Shown here: positions 46,442 to 54,927 of the stretch, piece after piece
Layout of the letters: each line of letters begins with the position of its first letter
Position numbering within the stretch: position 1 is the first letter of the stretch
Assembly (NCBI RefSeq): GCF_003696305.1
Contig: NZ_RFFK01000003.1
Coordinates: 293,887 to 357,886 of the forward strand
Reading direction: 5' to 3'
Length of the DNA stretch: 64,000 bases
From: Pseudomonas sp. AOB-7
GTDB lineage: Bacteria; Pseudomonadota; Gammaproteobacteria; Pseudomonadales; Pseudomonadaceae
Position numbers and translations under genes: made by a program
Notes under the pieces: model-generated
Database searches by the model: none
What the model was told of the DNA's origin: nothing
What the model saw: the letters and a program-made list of their open reading frames with translations, nothing else

Positions 46442-49269
46442 CCGATTACAAAGCCACGCTGAACCTGCCCGATACCCCGTTCCCGATGAAGGCCGGCCTG
46501 CCGCAACGCGAGCCGCAGACCCTGCAGCGCTGGAACGAGATTGGCCTGTATAGCAAGCTGCGGCAGATCGGCGAGGGTCGGCCCAAGTTCGTCCTGCACG
46601 ACGGCCCGCCCTACGCCAACGGCAGCATCCATATCGGTCATGCGGTGAACAAGATCCTCAAGGACATCATCACCCGCTCCAAGACCCTGGCCGGTTTCGA
46701 CGCGCCCTACGTGCCGGGCTGGGACTGCCATGGCCTGCCGATCGAGCACAAGGTCGAGACCACCTTCGGCAAGAACCAGCCGGCCGACCTGACCCGCGAG
46801 CGCTGCCGCAGCTACGCCGGCGAGCAGATCGAAGGGCAGAAGGCCGACTTCATCCGCCTCGGCGTGCTGGGCGACTGGGACAACCCCTACAAGACCATGG
46901 ATTTCGCCAACGAGGCCGGCGAGATCCGCGCCCTGGCCGAGATGGTCAAGCAGGGCTTCGTGTTCAAGGGCCTGAAACCGGTCAACTGGTGCTTCGACTG
47001 CGGCTCGGCGCTGGCCGAGGCCGAGGTGGAGTACCAGGACAAGAAATCCGACGCCATCGACGTCGCCTTCCCGGTGGAAGACGCCGGCAAGCTGGCCGCC
47101 GCGTTCGGCCTGGCCGAGCTGAGCAAGCCGGCCGCCATCGTCATCTGGACCACCACGCCTTGGACCATCCCGGCCAACCAGGCGCTCAACGTCCACCCGG
47201 AATTCAGCTACGCGCTGGTCGACACCGGCGCGCGCCTGCTGCTGTTGGCCGAGGAGCTGGTCGAGTCCTGCCTGCAGCGCTACGGCCTCGACGGCCAGGT
47301 GCTCGCCACCGCGCCGGGCGCGGCGCTGGAGCTGATCCGCTTCCGCCACCCCTTCTACGAGCGCTTCTCACCGATCTACCTGGCCGACTACGTCGCCCTC
47401 GACGCAGGTACCGGCATCGTCCACTCGTCGCCGGCCTACGGCGAGGACGACTTCCGCACCTGCAAGGCCTACGGCATGAGCAACGACGACATCCTCAGCC
47501 CGGTGCAGAGCAATGGCGTCTACACCGCGGATCTGCCGTTCTTCGGCGGCCAGTTTATCTGGAAGGCCAATGCCAACATCGTGGCCAAGCTCGACGAAGT
47601 CGGCGCGCTGCTCAAGCATCAGCCGATCCAGCACAGCTACATGCACTGCTGGCGGCACAAGACCCCGCTGATCTACCGCGCCACCGCGCAGTGGTTCGTC
47701 GGCATGGATACTCAACCCAATGATGGCGCGACCCTGCGCGAGCGCGCGCTGGCGGCCATCGAGCAGACCCAGTTCGTCCCGGCCTGGGGCCAGGCGCGTC
47801 TGCACAGCATGATCGCCGGCCGTCCCGACTGGTGCATCTCGCGCCAGCGCAACTGGGGCGTGCCGATCCCGTTCTTCCTGCACAAGGTCACCGGCGAGCT
47901 GCACCCGCGCACCGTCGAGTTGATGGAGATCGTGGCCAAGCGTGTCGAGCAAGAGGGCATCGAAGCCTGGTTCAAGCTCGACGCCGCCGAATTGCTCGGC
48001 GCCGAGGCTGCCGACTACGACAAGATCAACGACACCCTGGACGTCTGGTTCGACTCCGGTACCACCCACTGGCACGTGCTGCGCGGTTCGCACGACATGG
48101 GCCACACCGACGGCCCGCGCGCCGACCTGTACCTGGAAGGCTCGGACCAGCATCGCGGCTGGTTCCACTCGTCGCTGCTGACCGGCAGCGCCATCGACGG
48201 CCACGCGCCGTACAAGGCGCTGCTGACCCACGGCTTCGTGGTCGACGAGAACGGCCGCAAGATGTCCAAGTCGCTCGGCAATGTGGTCGCGCCGCAGGAG
48301 GTCAACGACAGCCTGGGCGCCGACATCATGCGTCTGTGGGTCGCCTCCACCGACTATTCCGGCGAGATGGCGGTGTCCAAGGTGATCCTGCAGCGCAGCG
48401 CCGACGCCTACCGCCGCATCCGCAACACTGCGCGCTTCATGCTGGCCAACCTCAATGGCTTCGATCCGGCCAAGGACCTGCTGCAGCCCGAGCAGATGCT
48501 CGACCTCGATCGCTGGGCCGTCGACGCGGCCCTGCGCCTGCAGGAAGAGATCATCGAGGCGTACGCCGACTACCGCTTCTGGAACGTCTACTCCAAGGTG
48601 CACAACTTCTGCGTGCAGGAGCTGGGCGGCTTCTACCTGGACATCATCAAGGACCGTCAGTACACCACCGCTGCCGACAGCGTCGCGCGTCGCTCCTGCC
48701 AGAGCGCGCTGTACCACATCAGCGAGGCGCTGGTGCGCTGGGTCGCGCCGATCCTGGCGTTCACCGCTGAGGAAATCTGGCAGTTCCTGCCGGGCGAGCG
48801 CAACGAGTCGGTGATGCTCAATACCTGGTACGAGGGCCTCAGCCGCCTGCCGGAGGGTTTCGAGCTGGATCGTGCCTACTGGGATCGGATCATGGCGGTC
48901 AAGGCCGCGGTCAACAAGGAACTGGAGAACCTGCGCACGGCCAAGGCCATCGGCGGCAGCCTGCAGGCCGAGGTCACCCTGTTCTGCGACGAGGCCAAGC
49001 AGGCCGATCTGGCCAAGCTCGGCGACGAGCTGCGTTTCGCCCTGATCACCTCGGCGGCGCAGACTGCGCCACTGGCCGAGGCGCCGGCCGATGCGGTGGT
49101 CACCGAGGTGGAGGGGCTGAAGCTGAAGATCCTCAAGTCCGCCCACGCCAAGTGCGGCCGCTGCTGGCACTTCCGCGCCGACGTCGGCAGCCATGCCGCC
49201 CACCCGGAACTGTGCGGCCGCTGTGTGAGCAATATCGAAGGTGCAGGCGAGGTGCGCAAGCATGCCTGA
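46438..49269 (+). CDS. ileS: isoleucyl-tRNA synthetase
   Basis: 943-residue class I synthetase, the usual bacterial length. HIGH motif in [15 protein letters not shown] (about 58-72), the large editing domain with [15 protein letters not shown] and [17 protein letters not shown] in [10 protein letters not shown] (about 606), and a C-terminal zinc site [10 protein letters not shown]...CGRC. Overlaps ribF by four bases and lspA by eight, so translation is coupled through the operon. The Zn-finger and KMSKS version suggest the mupirocin-sensitive (bacterial) type. Confidence 0.98.
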   Translation: MTDYKATLNLPDTPFPMKAGLPQREPQTLQRWNEIGLYSKLRQIGEGRPKFVLHDGPPYANGSIHIGHAVNKILKDIITRSKTLAGFDAPYVPGWDCHGLPIEHKVETTFGKNQPADLTRERCRSYAGEQIEGQKADFIRLGVLGDWDNPYKTMDFANEAGEIRALAEMVKQGFVFKGLKPVNWCFDCGSALAEAEVEYQDKKSDAIDVAFPVEDAGKLAAAFGLAELSKPAAIVIWTTTPWTIPANQALNVHPEFSYALVDTGARLLLLAEELVESCLQRYGLDGQVLATAPGAALELIRFRHPFYERFSPIYLADYVALDAGTGIVHSSPAYGEDDFRTCKAYGMSNDDILSPVQSNGVYTADLPFFGGQFIWKANANIVAKLDEVGALLKHQPIQHSYMHCWRHKTPLIYRATAQWFVGMDTQPNDGATLRERALAAIEQTQFVPAWGQARLHSMIAGRPDWCISRQRNWGVPIPFFLHKVTGELHPRTVELMEIVAKRVEQEGIEAWFKLDAAELLGAEAADYDKINDTLDVWFDSGTTHWHVLRGSHDMGHTDGPRADLYLEGSDQHRGWFHSSLLTGSAIDGHAPYKALLTHGFVVDENGRKMSKSLGNVVAPQEVNDSLGADIMRLWVASTDYSGEMAVSKVILQRSADAYRRIRNTARFMLANLNGFDPAKDLLQPEQMLDLDRWAVDAALRLQEEIIEAYADYRFWNVYSKVHNFCVQELGGFYLDIIKDRQYTTAADSVARRSCQSALYHISEALVRWVAPILAFTAEEIWQFLPGERNESVMLNTWYEGLSRLPEGFELDRAYWDRIMAVKAAVNKELENLRTAKAIGGSLQAEVTLFCDEAKQADLAKLGDELRFALITSAAQTAPLAEAPADAVVTEVEGLKLKILKSAHAKCGRCWHFRADVGSHAAHPELCGRCVSNIEGAGEVRKHA

Positions 49270-49771
49270 GGTCTCGCGTTTCGGCCGACTGGCCTGGCTC
49301 TGGCTGACCCTGGCGGTGTTCGTCGTCGATCAGCTGACCAAGCACTATTTCGAGGGCAGCCTCAGCCTGTACCAGCAGATCGTGGTGATTCCCGACTACT
49401 TCAGCTGGACCCTGGCCTACAACACCGGTGCGGCCTTCAGTTTCCTGGCCGATGCCGCCGGCTGGCAGCGCTGGTTCTTCGCTGCCATCGCGGTGGTGGT
49501 CAGCGGCGTGCTGGTGGTCTGGCTCAAGCGCCTGAAGCCCGAGGAAACCTGGCTGGCCATCGCCCTGGCGCTGGTGCTCGGCGGTGCGCTGGGCAACCTC
49601 TACGACCGCGTGGTGCTCGGCCATGTGGTCGACTTCATCCTGGTGCACTGGCAGAACCGCTGGTATTTCCCGGCGTTCAACCTGGCCGACAGCGCCATCA
49701 CCGTCGGCGCCATCCTCCTGGCGCTGGATATGTTCAAGAGCAACAAGTCCGGAGAACCTGCCAATGACTGA
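49262..49771 (+). CDS. lspA: lipoprotein signal peptidase
   Basis: 169-residue aspartic peptidase with four helices that cleaves prolipoprotein signals after lipidation. Catalytic Asp residues are in [14 protein letters not shown] and [14 protein letters not shown] at 49262 overlaps ileS; its stop overlaps fkpB by eight bases. Confidence 0.97.
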   Translation: MPEVSRFGRLAWLWLTLAVFVVDQLTKHYFEGSLSLYQQIVVIPDYFSWTLAYNTGAAFSFLADAAGWQRWFFAAIAVVVSGVLVVWLKRLKPEETWLAIALALVLGGALGNLYDRVVLGHVVDFILVHWQNRWYFPAFNLADSAITVGAILLALDMFKSNKSGEPAND

Positions 49772-50201
49772 CGTACGCATCGGCCCGGACAGGGAAGTCA
49801 CCCTGCATTTCGCCCTCAAGCTGGAGAACGGCGACGTGGTCGACAGCACCTTCGACAAGCAGCCGGCCACCTTCAAGGTCGGCGACGGCAACCTGCTGCC
49901 CGGCTTCGAGCAGGCGCTTTACGGCTTCAAGGCCGGCGACAAGCGCAGCGTGCAGGTACAGCCGGAGCAGGGCTTCGGCCAGCCCAACCCGCAGAACGTG
50001 CAGGTCATGCCGCGTAGCCAGTTCGAGGGCATGGAACTGTCCGAAGGGCTGCTGGTGATCTTCAACGACGCCGCCAATGCCGAGCTGCCCGGGGTGGTCA
50101 AGGCCTTCGACGACAAGCAGGTGACCATCGACTTCAACCACCCGCTGGCCGGCAAGGTGCTCGACTTCGAGGTGGAGATCCTCTCGGTCAAGGCGCTCTA
50201 G
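49764..50201 (+). CDS. fkpB: FKBP-type peptidyl-prolyl isomerase (SlpA type)
   Basis: 145-residue cytoplasmic isomerase/chaperone. FALKLENGDVVDSTFDKQPATFKVGDGNLLPGFEQAL begins the FKBP fold, followed by the inserted chaperone flap around VQVMPRSQFEGMELSEGLLVI, and FNHPLAGKVLDFEVEI closes it. GGAGA precedes the ATG. Last gene of the ribF operon. Confidence 0.95.
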   Translation: MTDVRIGPDREVTLHFALKLENGDVVDSTFDKQPATFKVGDGNLLPGFEQALYGFKAGDKRSVQVQPEQGFGQPNPQNVQVMPRSQFEGMELSEGLLVIFNDAANAELPGVVKAFDDKQVTIDFNHPLAGKVLDFEVEILSVKAL

Positions 50202-50218
50202 CCCGAATCGCCGCTTCC

Positions 50219-50278
50219 GTGGGAGCGGCTTTGGCCGCGAAGCTCTTGTTGCAGCCTGCGCTTATCCCGCGCAGGCTG
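50219..50278. repeat. Pseudomonas REP sequence and adjoining hairpin
   Basis: GTGGGAGCGGCTTTGGCCGC at 50219-50238, followed by GAAGC, is the classic Pseudomonas REP unit (usual form GTAGGAGCGGCTTTAGCCGC). A second perfect hairpin, CAGCCTGCGC / GCGCAGGCTG, lies at 50252-50278. Together they fill the gap between fkpB and ispH and may protect or terminate the upstream transcript. Confidence 0.75.
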
Positions 50279-50339
50279 TACCTTCCGGGATCGACCCATA
50301 GCGGCGCGTCGATCCTCGATCAATACCGAGACAACCAGC

Positions 50340-51284
50340 ATGCATATCAAACTCGCCAATCCCCGCGGCTTCTGCGCCGGCGTCGACCGCGCCATCGAGA
50401 TCGTCAACCGCGCCCTGGAAGTCTTCGGCCCGCCGATCTACGTGCGTCACGAAGTGGTGCACAACAAGTTCGTGGTCGAGGATCTGCGCGCCCGCGGCGC
50501 GGTATTCGTCGAGGAGCTGGATCAGGTGCCGGACGACGTCATCGTCATCTTCAGCGCCCACGGCGTGTCCAAGGCCGTGCGTGACGAGGCCGAGCGTCGT
50601 GGACTCAAGGTGTTCGACGCCACCTGCCCGCTGGTGACCAAGGTGCATATGGAGGTGGTGCGCTACAGCCGCGAGGGCCGCGAGTGCATCCTCATCGGCC
50701 ACGAGGGTCATCCGGAAGTGGAAGGCACCATGGGCCAGTACGATGCCAGCAACGGCGGTGCCATCTACCTGGTGGAAGACGAGACCGACGTCGCCGAGCT
50801 GCAGGTGCGCAACCCCGAGGCGCTGGCCTTCGTGACCCAGACCACGCTGTCGATGGACGACACCGGCAAGGTGATCGACGCCCTGCGCGCCAAGTTCCCG
50901 GCCATCGGTGGGCCGCGCAAGGACGATATCTGCTACGCCACGCAGAACCGCCAGGACGCGGTCAAGCAGCTCGCCGCCGAGTGCGACGTGCTGCTGGTGG
51001 TGGGTAGCCCCAACAGTTCCAACTCCAACCGCCTGCGCGAGCTGGCTGAGCGCATGGGCACCCCGGCCTACCTGGTCGACGGCGCCGAGGATCTCAAGGC
51101 CGAATGGTTCGACGGGGTAAGCGGCATCGGCATCACCGCCGGCGCCTCGGCCCCGGAAGTGCTGGTGCGCGGGGTGGTCGAACAGCTGCGCGCCTGGGGC
51201 GCGCAAGGGGAGACCGAACTGGACGGGCGGCCGGAGAACGTGACCTTCTCGATGCCCAAGGAACTCAGGGTCAAGGCGCTCTGA
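50340..51284 (+). CDS. ispH: 4-hydroxy-3-methylbut-2-enyl diphosphate reductase
   Basis: 314-residue iron-sulfur enzyme, the last step of the MEP isoprenoid pathway. The three cluster cysteines are visible: Cys12 in [10 protein letters not shown], Cys in [12 protein letters not shown] (about 97), and Cys in ICYATQNRQ (about 197). The [12 protein letters not shown] motif binds substrate. It is separated from fkpB by the REP region, and converges with the fimT-like gene, whose stop codon is only seven bases away. Confidence 0.97.
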   Translation: MHIKLANPRGFCAGVDRAIEIVNRALEVFGPPIYVRHEVVHNKFVVEDLRARGAVFVEELDQVPDDVIVIFSAHGVSKAVRDEAERRGLKVFDATCPLVTKVHMEVVRYSREGRECILIGHEGHPEVEGTMGQYDASNGGAIYLVEDETDVAELQVRNPEALAFVTQTTLSMDDTGKVIDALRAKFPAIGGPRKDDICYATQNRQDAVKQLAAECDVLLVVGSPNSSNSNRLRELAERMGTPAYLVDGAEDLKAEWFDGVSGIGITAGASAPEVLVRGVVEQLRAWGAQGETELDGRPENVTFSMPKELRVKAL

Positions 51285-51291
51285 GCTTTGG

Positions 51292-51810
51292 TCATGGGGA
51301 GCAGCCTTCACGAGAAGATTTCTGGAGCTTGAGGCGACCTCTGGAGTTCAACACTAGCTCTCGTTGCATGGATCTACTCTTCGGGTGGCAGAGGGTTATG
51401 GTGCCTGCTTGAAAAGCCCCGCCCGGAAGTTTGGCCCTCCCGCTGGGGCTGAATCTGATGTAGGCGGCTACCGGTTGATTGCCCCTAATTGTCAGTTCTG
51501 GCTGCTCCTTTCCCACCAGCAGTACATTTTCCGCTTCATCTCGAGTGCTGCTGTAATTGTAGTCGGGGTACACCTCCCAGCCGCTCGGCCAGGATCCGGA
51601 GCGCGCCACAAGTAATACTGGCGCATTGCGCTTTATCGCCTCGCTGCGCGCATACAGGGCTGCCAGCAGAAGGTCGTTCGCTGCGGCTGTCAGGCGGTAA
51701 TCGTGGATGAAATTGTACAGAGTTGGCAGACCTAGGCTGGCTGTTAGGACCAGAATGGCCATGCCGATCATTAGCTCATGCAGGGTAAATCCCTTCGCGC
51801 TTTTATACAT
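51292..51810 (-). CDS. fimT: FimT/GspH family minor pseudopilin, opposite strand
   Basis: 172-residue prepilin-like protein with leader MYKSAKG before FTLHELMIGMAILVLTASLG; the Gly at -1 and Glu at +5 required for PilD processing are present. The body (NDLLLAALYARSEAIKRNAPVLLVAR, FSPSGRAKLPGGAF, and C-terminal Cys pair) matches FimT/GspH. AGGA before the ATG. It points away from the neighbouring pilE operon. In PAO1 fimT as recalled is on the same strand as fimU; here it has been inverted or recruited separately. FimT proteins may bind DNA during transformation in some bacteria; that is untested here. Confidence 0.85.
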   Translation of the reverse strand: MYKSAKGFTLHELMIGMAILVLTASLGLPTLYNFIHDYRLTAAANDLLLAALYARSEAIKRNAPVLLVARSGSWPSGWEVYPDYNYSSTRDEAENVLLVGKEQPELTIRGNQPVAAYIRFSPSGRAKLPGGAFQAGTITLCHPKSRSMQRELVLNSRGRLKLQKSSREGCSP

Positions 51811-51962
51811 GGCGTCCTGCCTCGTATGCAGTGGCTATTAAATCGACAAAGAGAGCGGCGTTGTGCCGCTCAACGGTCCAGATGAGCCGGTCGTCCTTGC
51901 CGTGAAGACCTGTATAGCCTAGTTGTGCAATTCTGCCCTGCATTTGATGGAGGAGTCCCAGC

Positions 51963-52352
51963 GTGCAAACAGCCAAAGGATTTACCCTGATTGAACTCAT
52001 GATCACGGTAGCGGTTATCGGTATCTTGGCCGCAGTAGCCTACCCCTCCTATACGCAGTACGTGGTTCGCGCCAATCGTGGCGAAGCCCAGGCCTACTTG
52101 ATGGATTTGGCGCAGCGCCAGCAGCAGATTCTTATGGACTCGCGAGCATATGCGTCCACCGTCAGCGCTCTCGGCGTTCCGGAGCCGGCGAGCGTTGCAC
52201 GCAATTACGATGTGAGCCTGAGTGGGGTGAGTGCCACGCCTCCGACTTTCACTATCACTGCTGCCCCTAAGTCCGGTACGGCTCAGGCTGGAGACGGCAA
52301 CCTGACGATCAACCAGAGTGGCGCTAAGACTTGGGCGGGAGGCTCATGGTAA
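51963..52352 (+). CDS. pilE: type IV pilus minor pilin PilE
   Basis: 129-residue prepilin: leader MQTAKG then [24 protein letters not shown], with Gly -1 and Glu5. The body [29 protein letters not shown] is the pattern of PilE minor pilins. The start is GTG at 51963, seven bases after GGAGGAG. It lacks the usual C-terminal Cys pair of major pilins. In PAO1 pilE is last in the operon; here it is first of the plus-strand set. It ends GGSW with TAA overlapping an ATG that could start the next ORF. Confidence 0.85.
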   Translation: MQTAKGFTLIELMITVAVIGILAAVAYPSYTQYVVRANRGEAQAYLMDLAQRQQQILMDSRAYASTVSALGVPEPASVARNYDVSLSGVSATPPTFTITAAPKSGTAQAGDGNLTINQSGAKTWAGGSW

Positions 52353-52384
52353 TGAAGCTGCTGCTTGCCGGTCGTTCGGAGCTT

Positions 52385-52864
52385 ATGGCGCGCCGAAATA
52401 CAGAGCAGGTTTATCGCTCTCGGGGGTTCTCGTTGATCGAGTTGATGGTAAGCCTGGTGGTTCTGGGCATTTTGATAGGGGTCGCAGTGCCGTCTTACCG
52501 CGCGATCATCGCTGAGCAGAGGGTGCGGGCAACTATCACCGACCTCCATACTGCGATCAGTTTGGCGCGTTCCGAAGCAATCAAGCTTAATCGTCAGATT
52601 ACTCTCGCCCCCGCGGCTGGTGGTTGGGCTGCGGGCTGGGGCATTGCACATCCTACGGCGGGGCAGCCTGCGATTTTGGCGCATACCCTGTCGTCTGGCG
52701 TGGGGATAACTGGTCCGAATGCCGGCATTATTTTCAGCGCTTCCGGCCGAACTACTAGTGCCGTGGAGTTTGAAGTGAGCAGTGACGCTAGCGACGCGGC
52801 ATCGGTCAGTTGTCTTTCGCTTGGCCTGGATGGTCGAGCCAGCTCCAGCAAGGGGGAATGCTGA
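52385..52864 (+). CDS. fimU: FimU/GspH-type minor pilin, first set
   Basis: Prepilin of 159 residues from ATG 52385, which gives a 14-residue leader MARRNTEQVYRSRG before FSLIELMVSLVVLGILIG. GGAG lies just three bases upstream. ATGs at 52346 or 52352 (after GGGAGG) would make an unusually long leader of 27 or more. The cleavage Gly and Glu5 are present. The body RVRATITDLHTAISLARSEAIKLN is FimU/GspH-like, with C-terminal cysteines in VSCLSLG and KGEC. In pilus assembly FimU joins the PilV-PilW-PilX tip complex to the major pilin. Confidence 0.82.
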   Translation: MARRNTEQVYRSRGFSLIELMVSLVVLGILIGVAVPSYRAIIAEQRVRATITDLHTAISLARSEAIKLNRQITLAPAAGGWAAGWGIAHPTAGQPAILAHTLSSGVGITGPNAGIIFSASGRTTSAVEFEVSSDASDAASVSCLSLGLDGRASSSKGEC

Positions 52865-52865
52865 A

Positions 52866-53423
52866 ATGAACAGCGTATCTCTTCGTGCAGGGCAGTATGG
52901 GTTCACTCTGGTAGAGGTATTGGTCACGCTGCTGGTACTTGCCATCGGCTTGCTGGGGCTCGCGGGCATGAATGCCAGGATGCTCAACAGCCAGTTCGAG
53001 GCCTATCAGCGTGCCCAGGCCATGATGTTGGTGGAGGATATGGCTAGCCGAATCCGGAGTAATCCCCAGGCTGCTCGTAACGGCGACTACGACACGGACA
53101 CCGTGCATGGTCTGAACAACCAGAATTGCTCCGGCGCCTACGGTGTATCGATCGATTTGTGTGAATGGAATCAGGCGCTTCGTGGCGCCAGCGTCGAGGC
53201 ATCGGGGCAGCAACTTGGCAGCATCATGGGGGCCAGGGGCTGTATCGACAACGTTAGCATCGCGGCGACCGGGCAGGCTGTCATCCGGGTAACCGTTGCC
53301 TGGCAAGGCTTGACGCCAACGGTGATCCCCCCACTGTCCTGTGGCGCCAATGCCTATGGTGCTGACGACAGGTTGCGCCGGGCGGTCAGCGTCGATGTCG
53401 TTCTGGCTTATCTGGGAGTATGA
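52866..53423 (+). CDS. pilV: minor pilin PilV, first set
   Basis: 185-residue prepilin: leader MNSVSLRAGQYG then FTLVEVLVTLLVLAIGLLGLAGMNARML, the PilV signature with Glu5. The body includes MMLVEDMASRIRSNPQAARNG and cysteines in NQNCSGAYG, DLCEW and SCGAN. It begins two bases after the fimU stop. Probably part of the priming complex at the pilus tip. Its AT-richer codon use resembles the rest of this first set. Confidence 0.88.
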   Translation: MNSVSLRAGQYGFTLVEVLVTLLVLAIGLLGLAGMNARMLNSQFEAYQRAQAMMLVEDMASRIRSNPQAARNGDYDTDTVHGLNNQNCSGAYGVSIDLCEWNQALRGASVEASGQQLGSIMGARGCIDNVSIAATGQAVIRVTVAWQGLTPTVIPPLSCGANAYGADDRLRRAVSVDVVLAYLGV

Positions 53424-53425
53424 GG

Positions 53426-54373
53426 ATGAAAGGTAGCGGTCTCATGACGCCCGGACGACAGCACGGCTTCTCCCTGGTGGAGATCATGGTGGCAATGGTG
53501 CTCGGCATCGTGATCTTGCTGGCGGTTTCGGAGGTTTTTATCAGTAACAGCCGTACCCGCGGAGAGATCGAGAAGACCGGCCGGCAGATCGAGAACGGCA
53601 TATATGCGCTGCGCTTGATGGAGGACGAGTTGGCCAACGCAGGATTCTGGGGGGAGGCCGGGGCTCAGCCGGTGCCGGCGGGCCTACCGCCCCTGTGTCC
53701 GACCAGTGCTGCGGAACTGGAGGATGCCATGGGCTACCCGGTACAGGGAGCGGCGGACTCCGGCACCGATTGTGAGAATAGCAAGGCAAGTTCCGATTTC
53801 ATTGCGCTGCGTCGAGCGAGCACCTGCGCGGTAGGTACTGCCGGATGCGCGCTTTTCAGCAATGGCAACTTTCATATTCAGGTTTCTGCCTGCAAGGATG
53901 TCTCGCCAGGAACGGTATTGCTGAAGAGTGCTTCGGCTGATCTGACTTTCACGCAACGAGATTGTTCAACCCCTGCCCCGGTTTACCGCTTATTTAGCCG
54001 TGTCTACTACGTGAATGACAGTGATGAGTTGGTGCGTGCCGAGTTGGCGGGTGGGAACTACAACACCGTCACCTCGTTGGTCGATGGCATCGAGATCATG
54101 CGTTTCGAATATGGGATCGATACCGATGGTGACGGCCAGATTGACGAGTTCACTGCTGCCCCCGCAACGGCTCAATGGTCAGATGTGGTGGCAGTCAAGG
54201 TGTCGCTCATCGCGCGTAACCCAGAGCCCACAGCGGGCTACACCGACTCTCGTAGTTACACTCTCGCGGGAGAGGAGTACGAGGTGCCTGAAGCGCAAAG
54301 GGGGTTCAAGCGCCAGCTTTATTCCACCACTGTGCACTTGCGCAACGTGGCCGGGCGGAGGGAGCTGCCATGA
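53426..54373 (+). CDS. pilW: minor pilin PilW, first set
   Basis: 315-residue prepilin: leader MKGSGLMTPGRQHG then FSLVEIMVAMVLGIVILLAVSEVFI, with Glu5. IENGIYALRLMEDELANAGFWGEAG is the typical PilW helix. ATG 53426 is preferred over one at 53420 (overlapping the pilV stop) because GGGAG is seven bases away. Multiple Cys residues in the globular part. The stop overlaps pilX. Confidence 0.87.
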   Translation: MKGSGLMTPGRQHGFSLVEIMVAMVLGIVILLAVSEVFISNSRTRGEIEKTGRQIENGIYALRLMEDELANAGFWGEAGAQPVPAGLPPLCPTSAAELEDAMGYPVQGAADSGTDCENSKASSDFIALRRASTCAVGTAGCALFSNGNFHIQVSACKDVSPGTVLLKSASADLTFTQRDCSTPAPVYRLFSRVYYVNDSDELVRAELAGGNYNTVTSLVDGIEIMRFEYGIDTDGDGQIDEFTAAPATAQWSDVVAVKVSLIARNPEPTAGYTDSRSYTLAGEEYEVPEAQRGFKRQLYSTTVHLRNVAGRRELP

Positions 54374-54912
54374 GCAATTTTGAGTCGATCCGCCGACAGC
54401 GAGGGGCTGTGCTACTGGTGGCGCTGATAATGCTGCTGTTAGTGACGCTGATGGTGGTTAGCGGCTTCAATATGACTCAGACCAACCTTAAGGTCGTTCA
54501 AAATATGGAGAGTCGTAACCTTGCCAAGTATGCAGCCAATGCTGCCTTAGAAGAGGCAATAAGTTCCGCGCAGTTCCTCAGTTCGCCTTCCAATATTTTT
54601 CAGGCGTCATGCGGGCAGTCCAATCGCAAATGCTACGACTTCAATGGAGACGGCAGCGTCGATATAGCTGTTGTAGTGGATAGTCCGAGTTGCGTGATTG
54701 TTTTGCCGATCAAGAACTCTGCGTTGAACGTGGCAGATCCTTCCGACGCCAGTTGCTTTATTCCGGAATCCGAAAATTCCATGTGTGTAAATTCTGTTTG
54801 GGAAATGCGGGCAACGGCGCGTGACGTGCTTACAGGCGCTGAGGTCGTTGTGCGGCAGGGCGTTGCGGTTCGCGCGACCAGTAATAATATTGCGACGGCT
54901 TGTCCGGAGTAG
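54370..54912 (+). CDS. pilX: minor pilin PilX, first set
   Basis: 180-residue prepilin: leader MSNFESIRRQRG then AVLLVALIMLLLVTLMVVSGFNMTQTNL. Position 5 is Val rather than Glu in the AVLLV start, as is usual for PilX, whose missing Glu5 marks it as the tip-most subunit. NLAKYAANAALEEAI follows as the PilX helix. GGAGG precedes the ATG. C-terminus ends TACPE. Confidence 0.85.
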   Translation: MSNFESIRRQRGAVLLVALIMLLLVTLMVVSGFNMTQTNLKVVQNMESRNLAKYAANAALEEAISSAQFLSSPSNIFQASCGQSNRKCYDFNGDGSVDIAVVVDSPSCVIVLPIKNSALNVADPSDASCFIPESENSMCVNSVWEMRATARDVLTGAEVVVRQGVAVRATSNNIATACPE

Positions 54913-54927
54913 CAGGAGGGCAATGTA

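Noticed and set aside
51811..51962. AlgR-type binding site upstream of pilE
   Set aside because: GGTCGTCCTT only partly resembles the ACCGTTCGTC-type consensus; too weak to report as a site.
51803..52006. 67-codon minus-strand ORF between fimT and pilE
   Set aside because: Overlaps both the pilE start and the fimT start, has no family similarity, and the region is better explained as a divergent promoter.
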